Positions 50,095-63,240 of a DNA stretch of 64,000 nt are shown piece after piece (position 1 is the first letter of the stretch; every line of letters starts with the position of its first letter). The notes below the pieces were generated by a model. It ran no database searches and had not been told where the DNA came from. It saw only the letters and a list, made by a program, of their open reading frames with translations. The translations under genes were made by a program, and so were the position numbers. Source of the stretch: Otis tarda (lineage: Eukaryota; Chordata; Aves; Otidiformes; Otididae); contig CM048553.1 of NCBI GenBank assembly GCA_026413225.1, forward strand, positions 112,055,190 through 112,119,189, read 5' to 3'.

Positions 50095-53000
50095 GTGGTG
50101 GTGCAGCCCCCTGCCCTTGCCTTGAGCCACTCAGTGCTTGGTGCAACTCCTCCCCTCCTGGGCCTCATACCAACCTAGGGTAAGCCAGGAACAGACTGTG
50201 AATACAGGGAACCAGAGCATTATGCACCCCCTTGACGCACCTGGCTCCTGTTCTAAACAATTGAAATAATAATAACAACAGTTAATTTTTCTGCTGGCAA
50301 CCTAGGACATCTTAGTCCAAGTCAAATCACAGGTGTGTGATACCAGAAACAACTAGTAGAATGCACCAAAATATTTCACCATCCAAGTTGGGCTGGAATG
50401 GAAAAGTACCTGACAAAAGTCAATTATCTCAGACTCAATTAATAGCGACCCTAAGTGAGACCCATTGAGCTCTCCTGGATCGTAGCAGGCTGTGACCAGC
50501 ATCTCCTCTGAGTTGGGATTCCTCTCAGGCATAGCCTTCTTAGACCAAAGAGGTTTAAGGACCATCTGCCAGCAAAGCTGATGAAAGGCCAGGGCAAAGT
50601 TCAACTTCTTGAGGCTCAGTTATCGCCTGTTGAGGAATGCCAATGCATTTTGAGTATTTACTCTAAACTTGAGAAGGGAGAGGGAACTTTTATCTACAGG
50701 CTAGTCCTCTCTACATAGATATTTCATTGGATCCAAGTATCTCTGTCTGTGTTTGTGTGTTTTGTGTTTATACATATATATATACACTTAGATTTGTATT
50801 GATTTATGATACCCTGTAGTAAGTTAGTGTGAATCTTGTCATTCTTTAATCTGTAATTAAGTTGCTGTTTTAATCATAACATACTTCATTGAATTACTTT
50901 CTTAATCTTTTTATCAGTTAGTGATTAAGTGCTGCTAAATTTAACCTTTGATTTATTTCACATCATTAATAAATCTTAAATTGTTGTTAAATCATAACCA
51001 TGTGAAATATTTCATCTGCGACTCAGGCCCTTGTAAAAAGTTTGTCTCCATCTTTCTTATATCTTTCTTATGTCATCCTAACTCCATACATGTAAGGCTG
51101 CACATAGGCAGAACTAAATGGATCACCTCATATGATTTTTTTTCCATACTTGCTGTGTAGGATAGCATACGACAGCATGCTAGCAAGCAAGTTGGAATTC
51201 AGACAGATGGCTTTTATGCCAGGGAAACCCATTTTAAATTATTCCTATGGAAAGAAAAGACCATTTAGAGAGGTGGGTATTGGATTTTAGAGCACTGTAT
51301 ATTAAATGAAAGACTCACAAAACGTGTTTTCTGAAACTGAAAAGCATTAATCCATTGATTTTTCCTTTGATCACTAAAAATCAATGGCAGCACTGCTCTA
51401 TGTTTTCTGTATACACATTCTGGCTGTATCTGATGTTACCCATTTCATTAGTGCAGATGGTTCTTTTATGTGATGTTTAAGTATCTCTGAGATTCAGCTT
51501 GTCTTTCTTGGTGGACTTATAATGAATTTTACGCTGTAAAGTGTTGTCAATGGAAATGGAATACAGCACAATTATGTCACGTGGCAGGATCTTTCCTGCT
51601 CCCTATGACATGGCTTCCATTCTCTATTGAAAGAAATCGTCCTCAGAGAAGCATTAACACTGTGCTCTCTGGCCTTAACAAAGCATTTTTGTCTCTTTCT
51701 GTTCCAGTGTGACGTCTATGGAAGTGTCTTGGTTATGCAAGGGTGTTCCATTAGGAGTATTCTGGACCTCTGCTTCGTGGTATAGCGTGCAAACTTATCT
51801 GTAAAAAAAAGGTCATGGCTGATTTACTTAATTTCATTTTTATGTCAAACCAAACTGTCAGGTGACAGATGAGAGCTATATTTAAATTGGGATATTACAA
51901 TGTCTTGTGGGGTTTTTTTTTAATTTCTAGGGGTTTTGGTTCTAAATTTTTCTTCTTCAGAAATACAAAGGCAATAAGAAAAGAAAAAAATGTATATTAT
52001 TCTAATGAAATATTTCAGTTGATCCAGTATAATATTTTCCAGATTTTTGTTTCATTAAAATTTTCGAAACTTTGATTTTTTGTTCCTACTCAGCATGAAT
52101 TCTGTTTGAAATTTCAAAATGTTTCATTAGGCTGAAAACTATTGTCATATCAGTTCCAGCATCAAATTTATGCTGTGGACATCCGCTATTATTCATATTT
52201 ATTTTCTGGTATTTCATAATGCTTTTATTTTTTTAAAAAATGTAATAATAAAAATACAAGTACAACTTTTTTTTTCCTATTATTTCCTCTTATATTTCAT
52301 GAAAATAAAGCTGGAGGTTTTTTTTTTTTTCTAAATATCTATCAGGGTGATAGCTTCTTTATTCTATCCAAAGGCTATTTCTATCTATGGGTTCCATCAT
52401 CTTCCTCCTCACAGTGCTGAGCCTGCTAACGACCTGACACATATACTCCCCTCTCCTAATAATGTAGAGTAGATGCAGAGAGAATTCTGATATTTTGGGG
52501 CAACCTTCACTTCATCTGGTGTTCCCAGATTGCTTCCTTTATTTCTAGTAACAGAGAACATGATGCAATTTTTCCTACAAATTTAAAGGAAGACAACAAG
52601 AGCAGGCTAACTTTTCAGCTTGGTATTCAGTATGAGTGACATGAAGCTTCTCTGTTCTGGAAGCTGCTATGGCAAAGGAGTGTCTTAATTCACCCCATAT
52701 ATTTTTCTTCGGGAAGAGAATCAGTCACTGCAGTCTTTTAACAATGCAGCTCTGTACCCCTTATTAAAGGACTTAGACAACTGACTGTCTGTTTCTTCTC
52801 CATGACCTTTTTTTTTTTTTTTTTTGTCCTGGGGAAATAGCATGTTCCTGAAAGGGAAAGACTAACAGCTTTAATCCACATGAAATAAGTACAAACATAT
52901 CTGCAAACTTTCACAACACTGCTTCATTGTGCTCTCTTCTGTCCTCACAGAATTTCTGTTCTAATTGCATCTAATTCTGGCATAATATTTTGTGGTATTA

Positions 53001-56000
53001 GGACATAGCGTGACACACATGCATGCTCTGTTACCTTATTTATGTCCGTCTTCTACATTTCCTAACAGAATGTTTCTTGGCTGCAGAACAGTCTCTCAGA
53101 TTCTAAATAAAAATAATCACCCCAAACCCTGAGACGCATTGGTGCAGCAACATGATGTCCTATGACATTTCTTTGATTTTTGCAGAATTCTATGATCTTT
53201 CATCAGCAATATTATAAAAGTCCAATATCTTGCCATGTAAAATGGAGTGAACAAATGATGAAGGATAAAAAAATAAGGAGGAAAACATTCCATGTTGATC
53301 CAGGCCATCCTAATACCTTCTTGCACAGTTTCTACTCTTCTTTTTCCATTTTTTTGCAGGGTATCAAGTATGCAATTAATTCTAGATTAATAAAGCTGGA
53401 TGTACTCCCACAAATTGTTTTAGGAAAAAAAAATATATTTAAAGGATCTAAAGGTAGTCAAATAGAAAAACAGGGATAGAGAAAAGGGAGAAGCAATTGA
53501 TGGATGCTTTTCCTTACAGTACCTTTTAAAACCCTTACAGTCTGATGAATTTTAGGATGTTTTCAATATTGTTGCTGAAAAATACCTTCAAATATAGAAA
53601 AGGTGTTGTTGATGTCTACACAAAACCCCAAAACTTTAACTATATATTCTTCTATGCTGTCTCAATTTATGTCTCAAATGAGCTGCTATTGAGCATAACG
53701 CCGAGTATAAAATTCCCTAAAAAATCCCTAGTTGTCTACTTTTGGGTTTTCTTAAGTATTCAAAACTTTGCGTCCTCTAGTCTTCAGTATTCAGTGATTC
53801 AGTATTTTACTATGCAGTTTGATACAGTGACACTGGGGCAACTTCTCCATCTTCTGCAACCTCTTTGCTGCCTTCCCAGGGCACCAGCCCTGCAGCTGGA
53901 GAGGTGATGGAGCTGCTGTGGTTTGAAGAAGCTGCCCTTCTCCTGCTGCCATCTCACAACCCTCTCCCTCCTTCTGCAGCCCGGGGCCTGGCTGAGTGTT
54001 TTATACTGGGTGTAAATTAAGCTTGACTATATTTAAGTTAATTTCCTTTTGCTTCTCTGACTTTTTTTGTCCCTTTATCTGCCTTCTCTAACCCTGCACG
54101 TGAGACGTCCCCTCATCGTGTATGCAACAAGCAATCATTCACTTCCAAACTGATCGCAGAATAACTTATTTTACTCAAAATTACAAAGCTGATGTCTTTG
54201 GCTATACCATCTGCTCTTAGATTTGCATGTGCTTCCTAGTGATTTGCATTGAATCTGCCAATATTAGACAGTATGTTTCCTAAAGCAGGGCTTTTGTTTC
54301 CCTGACTGGTTTTAATTTGAATGTGATGGTTGGAAATCACAGATAGTTTAACCTGGGGACTTTTTGATTTTCTGGCTGAAGTTTTAAAGTTGTTTCTTTT
54401 CTCCTAGAGTTTTTTGTAAAAGTTTGGAGAACAGAGTCTCGAGTCTGTCCTAGCAGACATGCTCAGGATACAGTAATGAGAAGTGCACTGTGAGCCCAGA
54501 ATCCTAAATCAGGGGCTGGATACAACAGTCTGACCCTGAGCAATTTGGATAGCTTGATATGTCACAGGAGTTATATTTTTTTTAATATAAAATTTTGCTG
54601 GTAATCCACTCCCACAAAACATACTCTTTTTTTTTTTTTTTTTTTTTTTTTATTCCTACTGGAAAGGAGAAAAATGACAGCATTAGTCAGATTCTACAGA
54701 CTACTATATTCAAAGCTCCTTTTTCTTTGGGGAAGGCAAAGACTTGTGAATGGTTTTGGATTAGCCTCATTTTTAATTTTTGCATTTGATGTCACTGATG
54801 CAAAAGCAGCAGCTTTGAATCCTTAGCATGACACCCACACCTTGCAAATAGGAAAATAAAACCAGTCAAAGGGAGGAAAAGTACTACTGCTAATATAGTG
54901 TAGAAAAAGAGGATAAACTGACAGAGACCACATACATTATTCCATAGCAGATCAGGTCATGCAGCTTCTGCTCAAGAGAGGTTATGTTCCTGTGTGGAAA
55001 GGCAAATAATCTTAAAAATCTTTTCTGACATGTCTGCCAGAGATCTGGAAGTGGGATTGCTTCATATCTCATTTTTAACTTAAAATCTTATTTTAATGAG
55101 CATTTTAACTGAATGCCATCCAAAGATGTTAATGTGTATATTCAGGCAGAACAACTTAGGTTCTGTTTTTATTCCCACTAGTATTTTCCTCATATTTAGT
55201 GTCCAGCAGGTCATTGAGCCGCGCTTGGGAGGTTAGCAGGTTAAGTATAAGGCTCTGCTGATTGGGGCCAGAAGGGTACCTGCAATGCCATGTTAAACCA
55301 AAGCCTTAGAAATAATAGTCCTGCCACTTGACATGTTAAAAAAGTTATCAGGAGGAAAATTCTAACAAGTTACTTAAAATTAGACTTTTATGCTGTAGAT
55401 TTTTAGACTATTAAAAGTAAGTGAAACTTTCTCTGTAATGCACAGGAAGGGGATCGCTAAGACAACTTTCATTATTATGGGGCCTTTTTAAAAACAGACA
55501 GCATTTTATCAGCACACAACTTAACTGCACCACAGAGAGAACAGTAACTGGCCAGTATGTATTTTACCTGAAAATAATAGACAAAAATATATGATTAAGA
55601 TGAAACTTGTATTATAAACTCTATTATGGACCGGGCTACTCAAATTAAGCTGCAGTCCATGACAGCTCTCAGTCCCTTTAAACAAACTTTGTGGAACCTA
55701 TGGAGATCAGCCAAACTTTTTCCTAGGAAATATCCTGAATAGCAAGTACTGAGCCTAGATACTAAATCTGAGCCTATTCCAAACCCACTCTGGCCAAAAA
55801 GACACCTCAAGGGTTTCACATGAGATTGTCATACATCAACGCTATGGATTATACAGTACTGGGTGGCTGTTTCAGCAACAGTATGGGGACTACTAGAAAG
55901 TACAGTGCAAACAGTTCAGGCCATATCATATGGCTTGACCTCAAGCTCTCTGGAGCAAAGTTCTTTGCACTTCACTGTCCTTCCAGCGTGGCAGGGAGCA

Positions 56001-56124
56001 CTGTAGCCCACTGATATATTCACTTGAAATGCAGTTATCTCATACCTGCTGTAGGCAATTAACAGGGAAAGGTGACATGGAAGGACAAAATGTAATAATT
56101 TTTATGACTTTAATGAACACTTTC
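50095..56124. other. Unique non-coding DNA with homopolymer runs
   Basis: No gene recognised. Contains an 18-base T run (52808-52825) and the window's longest homopolymer, T25 at 54627-54651. A GC-richer patch at 53820-54000 includes an acceptor-like ccctccttctgcag, but no open frame of interest follows. Confidence 0.5.
54627..54651. repeat. T25 homopolymer
   Basis: Twenty-five consecutive T bases. On the minus strand this is a long A run, which could be a retroposon tail, but no element is recognisable next to it. Confidence 0.9.
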
Positions 56125-56262
56125 TCAGACAGAAAGGTTCTCAGGCCAGAAGTGATCATTATGATAATCTATTCTGAACTTCTGTAACACACAGGACAGA
56201 GTATTTCATTCAGAGAATCCTGCAATAAGACCAGTACTTCACTACAGCTTCAACAAAATGTC
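56125..56262 (-). repeat. Ancient CR1/L3-like LINE 3' tail
   Basis: The plus strand reads aggccagaagtgatcattat, then gataatctattctgaacttc and tgtaacacacaggacagag. This is close to the reverse complement of an old amniote CR1-type 3' end ('aggccagaagggaccattgtgatcatctagtctgacctcctgtataacacaggcc'). The ends are approximate and decay is heavy. Confidence 0.65.
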
Positions 56263-58905
56263 AAAACTTAGAATTTCTTAAGGATATTCAGTCCTCCAAG
56301 TTCAGAATAAGCATATATAAGATCCTCAAAATGTGCTGTTATATTTTAGCAGCAGATTTTCCTTTTATGTTCTCATTGAAGCTGGCATACGCTGTTGGCA
56401 CTTTGAATGGCATTGCCTTCCATATAATTCAAGCCTAGCATAGAAAAATGCCATTCTCTTCCTTCTCATTCTAGGCTGCTTTTAGAAATTTTTTTTCTTC
56501 AACAGATAATAAATAATGTACATACATTTAATAAGAATTATGTCCCAAACAGGTGCAAATAATAGCTCATTAAAACTATCCTTTTGCTGTTCTCAGTAGA
56601 TGAGTCAGTACTCACCCACGTGAAGTCCAGAAGAAAGTAAGGGTGGACATTCATATTTCTGACAAGGATAGCATACCTTGTTAACCTAAAGTCTGGACAA
56701 AATAAAAAGATAATACATGTTATTTCCATGCTTTTTATGATATTGACTTTTAAAAAGGCGAGTTTCACTGATAATTCTTTTGTTTCAGTTCAATAGACTT
56801 ATGTTACATCTTTCATTTCAGAAGTAAGATTCTTTGTCATGGTTTGGATCTTTCCATTGCCTGAGTCATGACTGTCTTCAATCTCTGGAAGAATAGTTTC
56901 AAATTAAAGCTGACACTTAAGTAATTTGTCTTTACAAATATAAAAGTCCCTTCCTTCCTCTTACATCAAGTATCTGCCCAGAGAGCATTTGCCATTTGGG
57001 TTTTGTGGGCAGGATACAACATATGTGCAATTAATTGGCTGCTTTTGTCAAAAGAAGAATTATTATCATAAAGGCAAAAGGTTTTTGTTCTCTGCAAATT
57101 CATGCTAAATGAAGCTGCCCCTTCCCTTACCACATCATATACCAGTTTAAGATGTGTTTTTCCTCATTAATAGAATAGTAATTAAGGTGAGAAATCCTGA
57201 ATTTTAGAATTATAATGACGTCTATAATACTGTACTGCATTATACTACATTTGCTCTATGTTACACGTCATTCTCATCTGGACTTTTTTATGACTTGCCC
57301 CTCCCCAGATCTCTCAAATTACATATTTTATTGGTTATGTTTTGTTAACCTCTCTGTTCTCCCTATAAATCTAATCCTAAATCTATCCACATAGGTAGAT
57401 ACATTCTGGTGCCTTGAAGCACTCTGTATTGCCCTATCAACCCTTACCCTTCTTTTTGTGCTACCCTTGTTGGCCTTGAACATCCTCCTTCTTCACCTTG
57501 ACTTTATGACCTTATGGTCCTTCAAATCCTTCTCTTTAAATACAACAATTTCCCCCCCCCCCCATTTTGTAGTTTAAGTATTAGGTTTCTTCTGGAAACT
57601 TAATGTTCAGTTTTTATTGGTGCATTTATTGTAAAAGTAATTTTTTACTTTGCACATTTTTATTGTTGTGCTTGGCCATTGTATTTACATCATATGATGA
57701 ACTAGTCTCAAAACAGGTGCCTAAAAGCTTACTCCTCAGGAAACCATGACCTTAAATAGCACAGCCTCATGTTCAACATGATAAGCCATCTGCAACTTAC
57801 TCTGCTCTCAGTGACAGTACCGGGCTTCAGATATCAGGCTTTGGTGTTTGTGTACTGAAGAGAAGATTCATCTCACCAACATTCAGCTAAAAGTCATGTG
57901 TCCACATTAAGTCAGTCATCTAACCTCCATCTGTAGTCATTAAAGAGAGGAGATGATTACTTCGTCCTAAAATAGATGGTAATTGAGAGAAGTTGTATCT
58001 TCTGTCCTCTACTGAGAGCAATTGTAAGACATGGGTGTTTAGCTGAAATGAGATGTTTACTTGCTAGTTAGCAAAACCAGGTGAAGAGTATCCCATTGAT
58101 GATGCAGAAAAAAGAAATCATTTCACTTCATTGTAATTATTAACTTACGTTGTTTGCACACTTTGTTTTATCTTTTTCAGAATATCTTCTAGTCTACCAG
58201 GGCATATCCAAATCAATATTAATGTCAGTACTTCAGCTAGCATATATCACTTTCTCAGTGAAAAGCAAATATTCTTACTAAATGAACAGAACTATTTCAC
58301 GAGGTATATCTTGAAGGTTTTTAATGATCCATGAATCTTATATACAGTCAATAATGCAAGTTTAAGAGCAGATCTTTATAGAAAAAATATCCTTGGCATC
58401 CCCTCTGCCTCATGCAAGAGTTCAATAACATCCATTTCTTTAGCTGGAGCATTCTTGAATAGTCATAAACAAATCAATGACAGACCTTGCAAAGCAGCAT
58501 GTGTACATGAAACATGTGTGCACAGTTTATTTCACATAGCAGAGTTATTGAAATCCTTTTCAACATACATGGTTTTGTCAATTTTTGCAAAGAGCAAAAC
58601 ACCCATAGGTTTTGCTGCTAGACATTACCGAAGAGTATTTTAAGCAGAAAAATTCTGTGAATATTTGTCAAATGAGAGTAAGTATAGTGCTGGTAATTTG
58701 AAGATCAAGAACTGTTACTGAAACTTGATTTTCAAGGGTTAAATTCAAGCGTGCTCTGTGTTGTTTTCCACATTGGCCCCTTGTAGAATTGTGACTTTGC
58801 TGCTGAGATGGTTGTATTTGAAATGCATGAGAGCTGTAATACTTCCCATACTACAGGTAATCCTGTTGTACACAGAGCAGTCATGGGCTGTTTTGCCTTG
58901 GTCTA
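56263..58905. other. Unique AT-rich non-coding DNA
   Basis: No gene or named repeat seen. A C12 run lies at 57552-57563 with a T-rich flank. The rest is AT-rich unique sequence. Confidence 0.5.
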
Positions 58906-59382
58906 TGTCCTGGTTCTGTCTAGGATAGAGTTAATTTTCACCAGATCTGGGAGAGAAACTGGAGCTAGTGGCACCTGTGGCTGTGGGACACAGCTGGGAT
59001 AGTTTACTAATTAGCCAACAGCTGGGATATTTTACCCAAATTAGCCAAAAGGCTGTTCCACACCATGTGACATCATGCTTATTATATAAAGTGGGGACTA
59101 TGGTGATGGGAGGTTCCTGCTGGTGGGGAGCATGTGGGTACTGGGATCTGCTGTGAGCTATTGTACTGTGAATTATGTGCTTAAGTATTTTCTGTTATTA
59201 GCTTTTTTGTTTGCTTTCCATCTCTGTTTTCTTTTCCTCTGTTGTTATTTTTTTTTTGTTGTTTAAACCCGTGGGTTTTTGCCTTCTTTTCTTTGTCAGT
59301 TCTCTTCCCTGTACCACTGGAGGGTGGGGGGAGTGAATGAGAGACTGTGTATCTTGGTTCTGAGTGGGGCTAATCTATGACA
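58906..59382 (+). mobile_element. Solo LTR, ERVL-type (GGERVL-like), older
   Basis: A 477-base LTR in the plus direction with TG...CA ends (tgtcctggttctgtctagga at left, taatctatgaca at right). The first 40 bases match the well-known bird ERVL LTR opening (tgtcctggttt...gggatagagttaattttc). An accatgtgacatcatgc block is followed by a TATA box, tatataaa, at 59083-59090, in the usual order for that family. The last 60 bases (gagggtggggggagtgaatg, agagactgtg) match the 3' ends of the two minus-strand LTRs at 10.7 and 18.1 kb. The flanks gtcta and gtttg agree at only three of five positions, so the target duplication has decayed. Family LTRs are often longer, so it is probably internally shortened. 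No internal retroviral region adjoins it. It looks older than the other two LTRs. Confidence 0.82.
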
Positions 59383-60095
59383 GTTTGAAACAGCTGGAAC
59401 TCTTGAGTTGGTTTTTCAAAGTTTCCTAACTTTAAAGGATCTGTCAAAATACTTTGGCTTGAGAAACGGTGGATTTGATAGCAAATGCTCTACGATACTC
59501 AGTGGAATACCTATTTTGGCCAACAGCTTCAACTTGGAAGATTAACTAATGCTGATCACCTCTCTGGAGTGATTTGACAATTTATCTTAGTTAATTGGGC
59601 TTCAGTTAAGGTTGAGGGATTTAGCTTGACCTACCACCCATCTACATCAGAGAAGCCAACAAAATACCATTTAAAAATAAATGTACAGACTCCAGTTTAG
59701 CTTTTGTGGAGGTCACACATGATTTGTTTTGACTTAGCTTTAGTTTCCTCATAATTTTGCTCTGAAAAATAATGGAACAATAAAAATTTCTCTGTGAAAT
59801 TCTGAATGTTAAAAGAGACATCTAGACATTCTCTTTTAGTTTTGGAGGATGACTTGAATGTTTGGTGATATTTCATATAAATAAAATAGCGCTTTCTCTC
59901 TTGTTCCGAAAGTGTTACAAAGGATATTTTATATATTTATATATTTTTAAAATTTTACATACATTAATAAATCCTTGAACTTGCTTTAATGCAAACCCTC
60001 CCTCCTTCCCTCCTCTTTCCATTACTCCTCCCAGTGTCTCACAACATAAACAATAACAATAAAAGTGAAAACTAATTAGATCTACCACTCTTTCT

Positions 60096-60150
60096 GTTTT
60101 TTGGGGTTGGTTTTTTTTTTGGTTTTTTTTGTTTGTTTTGGTTTTTTTTT
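60096..60150. repeat. T/G-rich simple tract
   Basis: After an initial c, the tract is almost entirely T and G, with T runs of six to ten split by g, gg and gggg. It is low-complexity and probably variable in length. Confidence 0.8.
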
Positions 60151-62429
60151 ACAATCGTGATGTTTAAAACTTGTGAGAAAACTAAGAAACTCTTATAAAG
60201 ATGTAGACAGTGCTTCCCAAGGTGATCTGCAGAATCCTATTGATTACAGAGGGTTTCCAGCTAAGAGTTTGATGATTGAGATGAATTATGATCTGCAGGA
60301 ATTTTGAGCAATGATACTGGTTATGATTAAGAAGTTCAGGAAGGACTGTTAGGAAAAATAGGTGCAACTTAATGACTGGTCAATCTTTGTAGAAATTGTT
60401 TTGCAATGGAAAACGTGGTTTGGAAACGACCTGAATTTGTGCTTACTGCAGGAAATTACTACTTTGCCTTGTGGGACTGTACTGTGGCTTTGCATTCTCA
60501 TCTAGACTCCTCTGACAGACTTCATGTCCTCTTCAGGTATTACCAGGTTCCACTTATTGCCAGGGTAGTGCCACATCAGAGCTATCATGGCCAAAAGATC
60601 ATAATTTCCCAGTGAATGTAAATAACTCCTAAAACTCAGGATCAGAGTGTCCTTCTGTAATGCTAATCTGAGACACCTTCGGCCTTATGCTGAGGAAAGT
60701 TGAGATCCCGTGAAGTGCAGCATGTCCATCTGGAACACTGGGTGCTCAGAAGCTCTGACAAGCCAAGCTTTTCCAGATATGACCTGTAGAAAAACAGAAG
60801 TTTAGATTTTGAAAGATAAAAGTGCTTAAAATGTTCTTATCATTGACTTTGAAACATTACATTGAGTTTCAAATTCATATTTAGGTACTGAAATTAATGG
60901 TTTGATTTTCAGAGCTTGCTCTTTGACCTATATAGCAGCTGCTTATTGCTCAACCCTTTGGAAAAATTAAGCTTTTTATTTAGATCCTAGGAGTAGGTTT
61001 AAGACCTTAGATTATTCTCTTCTTTCTGGTATCAGCTTAACTGTGATTACATTAACTGCCAGGTGTAGGACTCAAAAGGCATATCACAGCTTTGGAACAA
61101 GGGGGAAAGTGCTATTTTTCAGAGGGAGTTTAAATAATTTTTAAAGATTCATTGTGAATTATTATATATTAAGGTCATGCATTCACCTAGGCAGTTTTCT
61201 GTATATATGTCAGAGGAAGAAGTCAAATATACAGATTGGAAAAACAAACATGCTTTCTCTGAGGAGATAAGAGATTTAGAGTGCACAGCATGATGAATCC
61301 AGGTATTTCTACTGCAGCTGAAATCCTCACTGTTCTTGGCTTCCTAGCAACAGTGCCTTCCTAACTCATGACTGGAGTCAGTACAGACATGAATCAGTCA
61401 GTCATTTATCACATAACTGATCAATATATTAGCACTTCTTATGAGAACTGATCTGTATCTTTTAGCAAAGACATACAATGGCAGCAGTAAGTGCCAACTT
61501 TATGCAAATGATATAGAAAACTATGTTTTTGGTTATAATTCGTCTATCCTGTCCTGTTCTCTCTGTTGCTTTCCTTCAGAATATCTTGAAAGATTCAGAG
61601 GCTGTGGATATCATCTAGCATGTTAAAAACCATCCCTCACCTGAAAGACAAAATGCAAGGGGAAAAGTCCTCTTCCAGCACACTGCTGCCCTCCTCATCT
61701 TCATAGGACACTTCATTGTATCACCCCCTGCTATTAATGAAGGACTACATGCTCTTACCCTCACACACAGTGCCTGAGACACCTGTTTCCCTCACCTAGC
61801 TCTTACTGAGTAATAGCCTCTCTCTCCACTCAAATTTCCCCACGCAGGCAAGCAATTCATTACGATTAGGTTTCCAGAATAACTCTTCAGGTGAGATTTT
61901 CTGGGAGGATTTCTCCTACACCTACTTCAATTTCCCTTTCACTTTACTGATGCAACACTGAACACTCCCATGACCCCAGATATCTGGGATACTAACTTCT
62001 CTCTGATTTTGGGGAACAGGAAGATGATTTGAACTGTCTTGTCTCTCTCATCACCTTCACGATTGCACTCTCCACTGCCTCTCTAGTTTGATCAGGAGGA
62101 ATCAAAAATCCAATTAATTTTTTAAGGTGCAATTGGATTAGATCATTGAGATGGATCTTATGAGGAAGCAATCTAGTGTATTAGACTAATGAACTGATGA
62201 TGAACTTGATCAAAGAGATGCTTTCCTAAATTGTATGCTTATACAAGCTCAGGTTGGCCATTGCTACATCATTCAGTCAATTTTTTTTTTTTAAAATGCA
62301 AGTAAAAAAACCATTATTGTTAAATCCACCTTGCTTTCCACTGATCAAATTCTAAGTCAACTTAATCCTGCATTCAGCTTTTTTGTCCACCTCTGTCTGC
62401 CCTTGAGAGTTCTTATCTTTTATGTGTCC

Positions 62430-62505
62430 TTTTTTCCGATTGTAAGATCTTCAGGTCAAGGATCTTGTCCTTATATGTTTTTGCTTCTCCATTCAAAAAT
62501 GTTCG
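62430..62505 (+). repeat. Possible MIR/L2-type 3' tail
   Basis: The text gattgtaagatcttcaggtc, aaggatcttgtcc, then tatgtttttgcttctcc follows the order of the common MIR/L2 3' motif. The match is short and could be coincidence. Plus orientation is inferred from the motif. Confidence 0.35.
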
Positions 62506-63240
62506 TATTTATATAGAATAATCTCTATTGCCTTTCAGATTTATACACAATTCAGAAAACTACGCACAGCTGAACAAAAAAAAAAAATAAAGATTTGGGG
62601 ATAAGGCAGATGTTTTTCTTCTTGTGGGCATTTTTAGCAGCTACCAGCATACGGTTTAGTTTACAAAAGCCTCTTGTAGCTCTGAGAAGTGGTAAATCCC
62701 CCTGGCTGATGTTAAGGATAGAGATAGGGATGAAAACTGTCAAGTGAAGAATAACATAGGGTGTGATTTGATGTCTTCTCAGGGAAGTGGGTGTAGAATA
62801 TTAATTCTGCAAGTGACTTTACAATCTCTGCTGTTCTCAGTTCCATTCTCATGACCAAGAGTGGCAAGAGGATTTCCACTTTAGGGCATTTAAGATTATG
62901 CATGCAAATTATTTTTTTTTTTTAGTAACATTATCTGTGCAAATCAATCCCTTTAAGAGTTATACATCAGGCTATATAGGAGTAAATTTTATCCATGGTT
63001 AGTCTTTTGATAACATATTTGTGTAAGACGAATAATTTTAGCTTTGCTTAGCACTGGTACAGGAATTTTAAACTCCTTGTTTTTTTGTAGAACTACTCGA
63101 AGCATGACTTCACAGCATGACAGAATGACAATTTGTCGCATATGATCAATGCTTATGTCTCAGTTTCTGTACTCTTAAGTATTTTGTCTTCAAGTAGAGG
63201 ACACTGTTCAACTGCATATGCATAGCTCTTGCAGATAGAG

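Larger units (their letters stand above)
59383..63240. other. Unique non-coding DNA with simple repeats
   Basis: No gene recognised. A T/G-only tract lies at 60096-60150. Around 62430-62500 the text gattgtaagatcttcaggtc, then aaggatcttgtcc, resembles the 3' tail shared by old MIR/L2-type repeats ('gactgtaagctccttgagggcagggactgt'); this is suggestive only. Confidence 0.45.

Noticed and set aside
53960-54010. Splice acceptor-like ctccttctgcag
   Set aside because: No open frame of useful length follows, and the surrounding text is low-complexity pyrimidine-rich.
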